NCBI GenBank assembly: GCA_018701215.1
Contig: JABIWH010000036.1
Span: 1-44,418, forward strand
Source: Rhodospirillaceae bacterium
GTDB lineage: Bacteria; Pseudomonadota; Alphaproteobacteria; GCA-2731375
DNA length: 44,418 nt
Reading direction: 5' to 3'
Positions 41,960 to 44,418 of this stretch are shown here, piece after piece. Position numbers and translations under genes: made by a program. The first letter of the stretch is position 1. Each line of letters opens with the position of its first letter. The notes under the pieces were generated by a model. That model saw nothing but the letters and a program-made list of their open reading frames with translations, ran no database searches and was not told where the DNA came from.

Positions 41960-42805
41960 TTGACTGACTATAACCGTATTTCCGTCGAGCAGGTCTCTGG
42001 TGCGCTGGGCGCCGAAATCGGCGGCGTGAATGTTGCCGACGAGTTGGATGAAGAAACCATAGGCGAGATCCGCCGGGCACTGCTTGAGCATCTGGTGATA
42101 TTTTTCCGTGACCAAGAGCTATCCGTTGACCGGCACAAGGCGTTCACGCGGCGCTTTGGCGAGATCTTCATTCATCCGAACTTCCAACTCGGTCAGGATG
42201 ACAAGGAAATGGTGTACCTGTTGCGCCAGCCCGGCGACACCTCTGTCGCCGGCGAAAAATGGCATGCCGACACCACCATGATGGAAACGCCACCCATGGG
42301 CGCGATCCTTTATGCCCTGGAAGTGCCCGCCTATGGCGGTGATACAATTTTCGCAAACCAGTATCTGGCCTATGAAACATTATCCGAAGGCATGAAGGAC
42401 ATGCTCGACGGCCTGAATGCGGTGCACAGCGATATCCGTGTGGCCGGACCGCAATCGGATGTTAATTCCAAGCGCACCAGCAAGGTGCGCGACGATGCCA
42501 ATTGGCGGCCTACCGTCCATACCCATGCCATTGTCAAAGTTCATCCCGAAACCGGGCGAAAACACTTGTTCATAAACCCCGTCTACACAATGCATATCGA
42601 TGGCATGACGGAGGCGGAAAGCGCCCCAATTTTGGAATTCCTGTATGCGCATCAACGGCGGCCGGAATTTACCTGCCGGTTCGCCTGGAAGCAGGGATCG
42701 ATCGCATTCTGGGACAACCGCTGCTCAATGCATCTGGCCGTTCATGATAACCATGACAGTGTCCGCCACATGCAGCGTACACAGATCGCCGGCTCAAGGA
42801 ACTAA
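41960..42805 (+). CDS. TauD/TfdA family dioxygenase
   Basis: A third Fe(II)/2-oxoglutarate dioxygenase, 281 residues, closest in look to TauD proper: SGALGAEIGGVNVADELDEE, then iron ligands H102-A-D104 in KWHADTTMMETPPMGAILYA, the CSMHLAVHDNHD distal His and RHMQRTQIAG with the 2-oxoglutarate Arg. The start is a TTG at 41960, chosen because GGGGAGGA lies 6 bases upstream and because the encoded (M)TDYNRISVEQ fits the family. The longer frame has a hydrophobic oddity at the front and no ribosome-binding site. It is followed by a palindromic repeat. Confidence 0.93.
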   Translation: MTDYNRISVEQVSGALGAEIGGVNVADELDEETIGEIRRALLEHLVIFFRDQELSVDRHKAFTRRFGEIFIHPNFQLGQDDKEMVYLLRQPGDTSVAGEKWHADTTMMETPPMGAILYALEVPAYGGDTIFANQYLAYETLSEGMKDMLDGLNAVHSDIRVAGPQSDVNSKRTSKVRDDANWRPTVHTHAIVKVHPETGRKHLFINPVYTMHIDGMTEAESAPILEFLYAHQRRPEFTCRFAWKQGSIAFWDNRCSMHLAVHDNHDSVRHMQRTQIAGSRN

Positions 42806-42826
42806 CTGCAAGACGGGTGCCTGGCG

Positions 42827-42931
42827 CTAGAGCGCATTCGAAGAAAATGCGCTCAGACACTTAAGAATCGAGCAATTGGACCAATTACTTACGTCGCGAG
42901 AGCGACACCGATTAATTGAAAATTGCTCTAG
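42827..42931. repeat. REP-like composite palindromic element
   Basis: The 105-bp element is bounded by CTAGAGC and GCTCTAG. Inside are a 9-bp hairpin GAGCGCATT (42830-42838) / AATGCGCTC (42846-42854) and a second long hairpin. The second is closed by GAGCAATT (42870-42877) / AATTGCTC (42921-42928) and capped by GTCGC-GAGA-GCGAC. It resembles the short palindromic intergenic repeats common in alphaproteobacteria. It fills most of the gap before the AroQ-like gene. Confidence 0.75.
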
Positions 42932-42996
42932 GACGACGGTGTCATGGGCGGCCGGTGGGCTTTACAGCAAGCCCAGACACTTTGGAGGCTATGATC

Positions 42997-43446
42997 ATGA
43001 AATCTCGTTTGTTGATACTAAACGGCCCAAACCTGAATTTACTAGGTGTGCGGGAGCCCGAAATCTATGGCTCGACGACGCTGGCAGCCATCGAGGAAAG
43101 CTGCGCCGCCAATGCCGATGTTCTGGGTGTCGAGCTTAAATTCCTGCAATCCAATCATGAAGGTGAACTGGTCGCTTGGATTCAAGAGGCTCGACATGAA
43201 GCGGATGCCATCATCATAAATCCGGCCGGATATTCCTTCCACTCGGTTCCTATTCTCGATGCGTTGAAAATGTTCCCCGGGCCGATCATAGAAACGCACA
43301 TCTCGAATATTCATGCGCGGGATGAACAGCATCGCCATTCTATACTTTCCGCGGTTTCGACAGGTGTGATTTGCGGCCTGGGCGCCTATGGTTATCTGGT
43401 CGCCATGCAATCGGCGGTTAATTTGCTGGGCGCCCTTCGGAACTGA
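42997..43446 (+). CDS. aroQ: type II 3-dehydroquinate dehydratase family protein
   Basis: Type II dehydroquinases reversibly dehydrate 3-dehydroquinate in shikimate or quinate metabolism. The protein (149 residues) follows the family closely: LILNGPNLNLLGVREPEIYG with the catalytic Arg and Tyr, QSNHEGELVAWIQEA, then ETHISNIHARDE with the catalytic His, and GVICGLGAYGY. ATG 42997 is at 8 bp from GGAGG. One loop departs: instead of NPGAYTHTSV it has NPAGYSFHSV, so the conserved substrate-contact His position is Phe and the next residue is His. This may be a paralogue with altered substrate. No other shikimate genes are nearby, which also hints at a catabolic role. Confidence 0.82.
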   Translation: MKSRLLILNGPNLNLLGVREPEIYGSTTLAAIEESCAANADVLGVELKFLQSNHEGELVAWIQEARHEADAIIINPAGYSFHSVPILDALKMFPGPIIETHISNIHARDEQHRHSILSAVSTGVICGLGAYGYLVAMQSAVNLLGALRN

Positions 43447-43528
43447 CTATTGTTGCACTTTCAGACCACTGCAGTCAGTTCACATTCGCGGAAATTGAAA
43501 AGAAAATTTGACTGGGGATATCGGCACA

Positions 43529-44344
43529 ATGCTTGATCCGGAATTAAATGCCTTCCTGCAATACTGGGATGAAGAATGGGCGGCGCTGACGCCCGGTGCC
43601 TCGCCAAAGGAACGGCGCGCGTTTTTTGAAATTATGGCGAAGGGGATGCGCCTGACCACGCCGGACGATGTCGAGACGGACGATGTACGCTGGATCGATA
43701 GCCCGGACGGCCCGGTCCGTGTGCGTATCTTCCGCCACAACTTCGGCGGCATGCAGCCCAGCCTGATCTATATGCATGGCGGCGCCTGGACCCAGGGCAG
43801 CCCGGAGACGCACTGGGACATTACTTCGCGGGTAGCCTCGTGGAACCGCCAAACCGTGATCTCCATCGATTACGCAAAGGCGCCAGAACATCCATTTCCC
43901 AGCGCGCTCAATCAGTGCGCGTCCGTGCTCGAATGGACCTTCGCCAATGCCGGAACCTTGGGTCTTGATCGGGAAAAAATTGCTATCGGCGGCGACAGTG
44001 CCGGGGCAAATCTCGCGGCGGCATTGAGCTTGAAATTCAAGGGTACCGCGCAACATCTACGGGCGCTGCTTTTAATCTACCCGGTCTGCGATTTTGACCT
44101 CTCCCGTCCGTCCTATAAGGAAAACCATGATGGACCGCTGCTAAAAGTCGCCGGCATGGAGGCCGTGAGAGCGATGTACTGTCCTAACCCGGAGAATCTA
44201 AAGAACCCGTTGGCCGCGCCCCTTCTTGCCCCAGACCATTCGGACCTGCCGCCAACTTTTATCGCGGTCGCGGAGCACGTGAGAACGGCGGTGACAAATT
44301 GGTCCACGGTAGCGGCGGGATTTTCCCAGCTGCGGGCGGGATAA
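43529..44344 (+). pseudogene. alpha/beta hydrolase (HSL type), C-terminus frame-disrupted
   Basis: The first 250 residues are a good hormone-sensitive-lipase-like esterase: YMHGGAW (oxyanion), GGDSAGAN (Ser157) and LLLIYPVCDFD. Family members then have AEHD-(P/V)LRD-G with the catalytic Asp and later a catalytic His. Here the frame reads AEH then VRTAVTNW and stops 20 residues on. Another frame at that point reads ENGGDKLV, as expected of the family, and a further frame near 44390 reads VHRGALFA, like the family's His-containing end. So indels near 44280 appear to have broken the gene. Sequencing error is the alternative. ATG 43529 was preferred over TTG 43508. Confidence 0.72.
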
Positions 44345-44418
44345 AACCTTGCCACCTGTAACCTTCGGTCCTTTTGGGATGGAAGGTGGGAGATGTACAC
44401 CGTGGAGCTTTATTTGCG

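Noticed and set aside
42805..42996. 42916 as an upstream start for the AroQ-like gene
   Set aside because: It would add a non-homologous 25-residue stretch abutting the palindromic element. ATG 42997 has GGAGG at proper spacing and matches the family N-terminus.

Overview
This is a GC-rich window from what looks like an alphaproteobacterium, most likely of a Rhodospirillales-like lineage. The basis is gene content and style: a TTAA-N7-TTAAC CtrA-type site, LPS core glycosyltransferases, a thrS-infC pair, and many TauD, Rieske and acyl-CoA genes. No 16S or single decisive marker is present, so the placement is tentative.

Layout. (1) 1-9471 is a mixed region. It holds a truncated FecR-like gene, a TpsB/ShlB two-partner-secretion transporter without its TpsA, an amidohydrolase, a Tat-exported Acg-like flavin oxidoreductase co-transcribed with a MarR regulator behind a perfect 16-bp-arm palindrome, a class I aminotransferase, an enoyl-CoA hydratase, an AEC transporter and an NTF2-like protein. 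(2) 9472-10374 has no conventional gene. It contains three tandem copies of a unit of about 300 bp, each with two hairpins, a conserved hairpin loop, and a tiny ORF starting MHRSKSPG. Stem pairing is kept while stem sequence changes between copies. I see this as the most novel part of the window. (3) 10375-19694 is housekeeping: ABHD10-like hydrolase, two LPS glycosyltransferases, M48 protease, DUF898 membrane protein, thrS, infC (apparent AUC start), and a FetAB-type ABC pair. (4) 19783-24109 is a complete nickel-pincer cofactor set: larA, divergent from larC-larE-larB. (5) 24200-44418 is a dense catabolic region: two aldo/keto reductases, an LLM flavin oxidoreductase, three alpha/beta hydrolase-fold genes counting the dienelactone-hydrolase type, a VOC protein, an enoyl-CoA hydratase, an HpaD-like class III extradiol dioxygenase translationally coupled to a lone molybdenum hydroxylase large subunit, two paralogous Rieske oxygenases, three TauD/TfdA dioxygenases, an FAD oxidoreductase, a RidA protein, an acyl-CoA dehydrogenase and an AroQ-like dehydratase.

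How the genes may work together. Region 5 has ring hydroxylation (Rieske, Mo-hydroxylase), ring cleavage (extradiol), hydrolysis (dienelactone hydrolase and esterases) and CoA-type degradation (hydratase, acyl-CoA dehydrogenase). It therefore reads as a degradation pathway for an aromatic or heteroaromatic compound, but the substrate cannot be read from sequence. It carries no recognisable regulator or transporter. It also shows decay: a quinone-reductase N-terminal stub at 38566-38742 and a hydrolase that loses frame near 44280.
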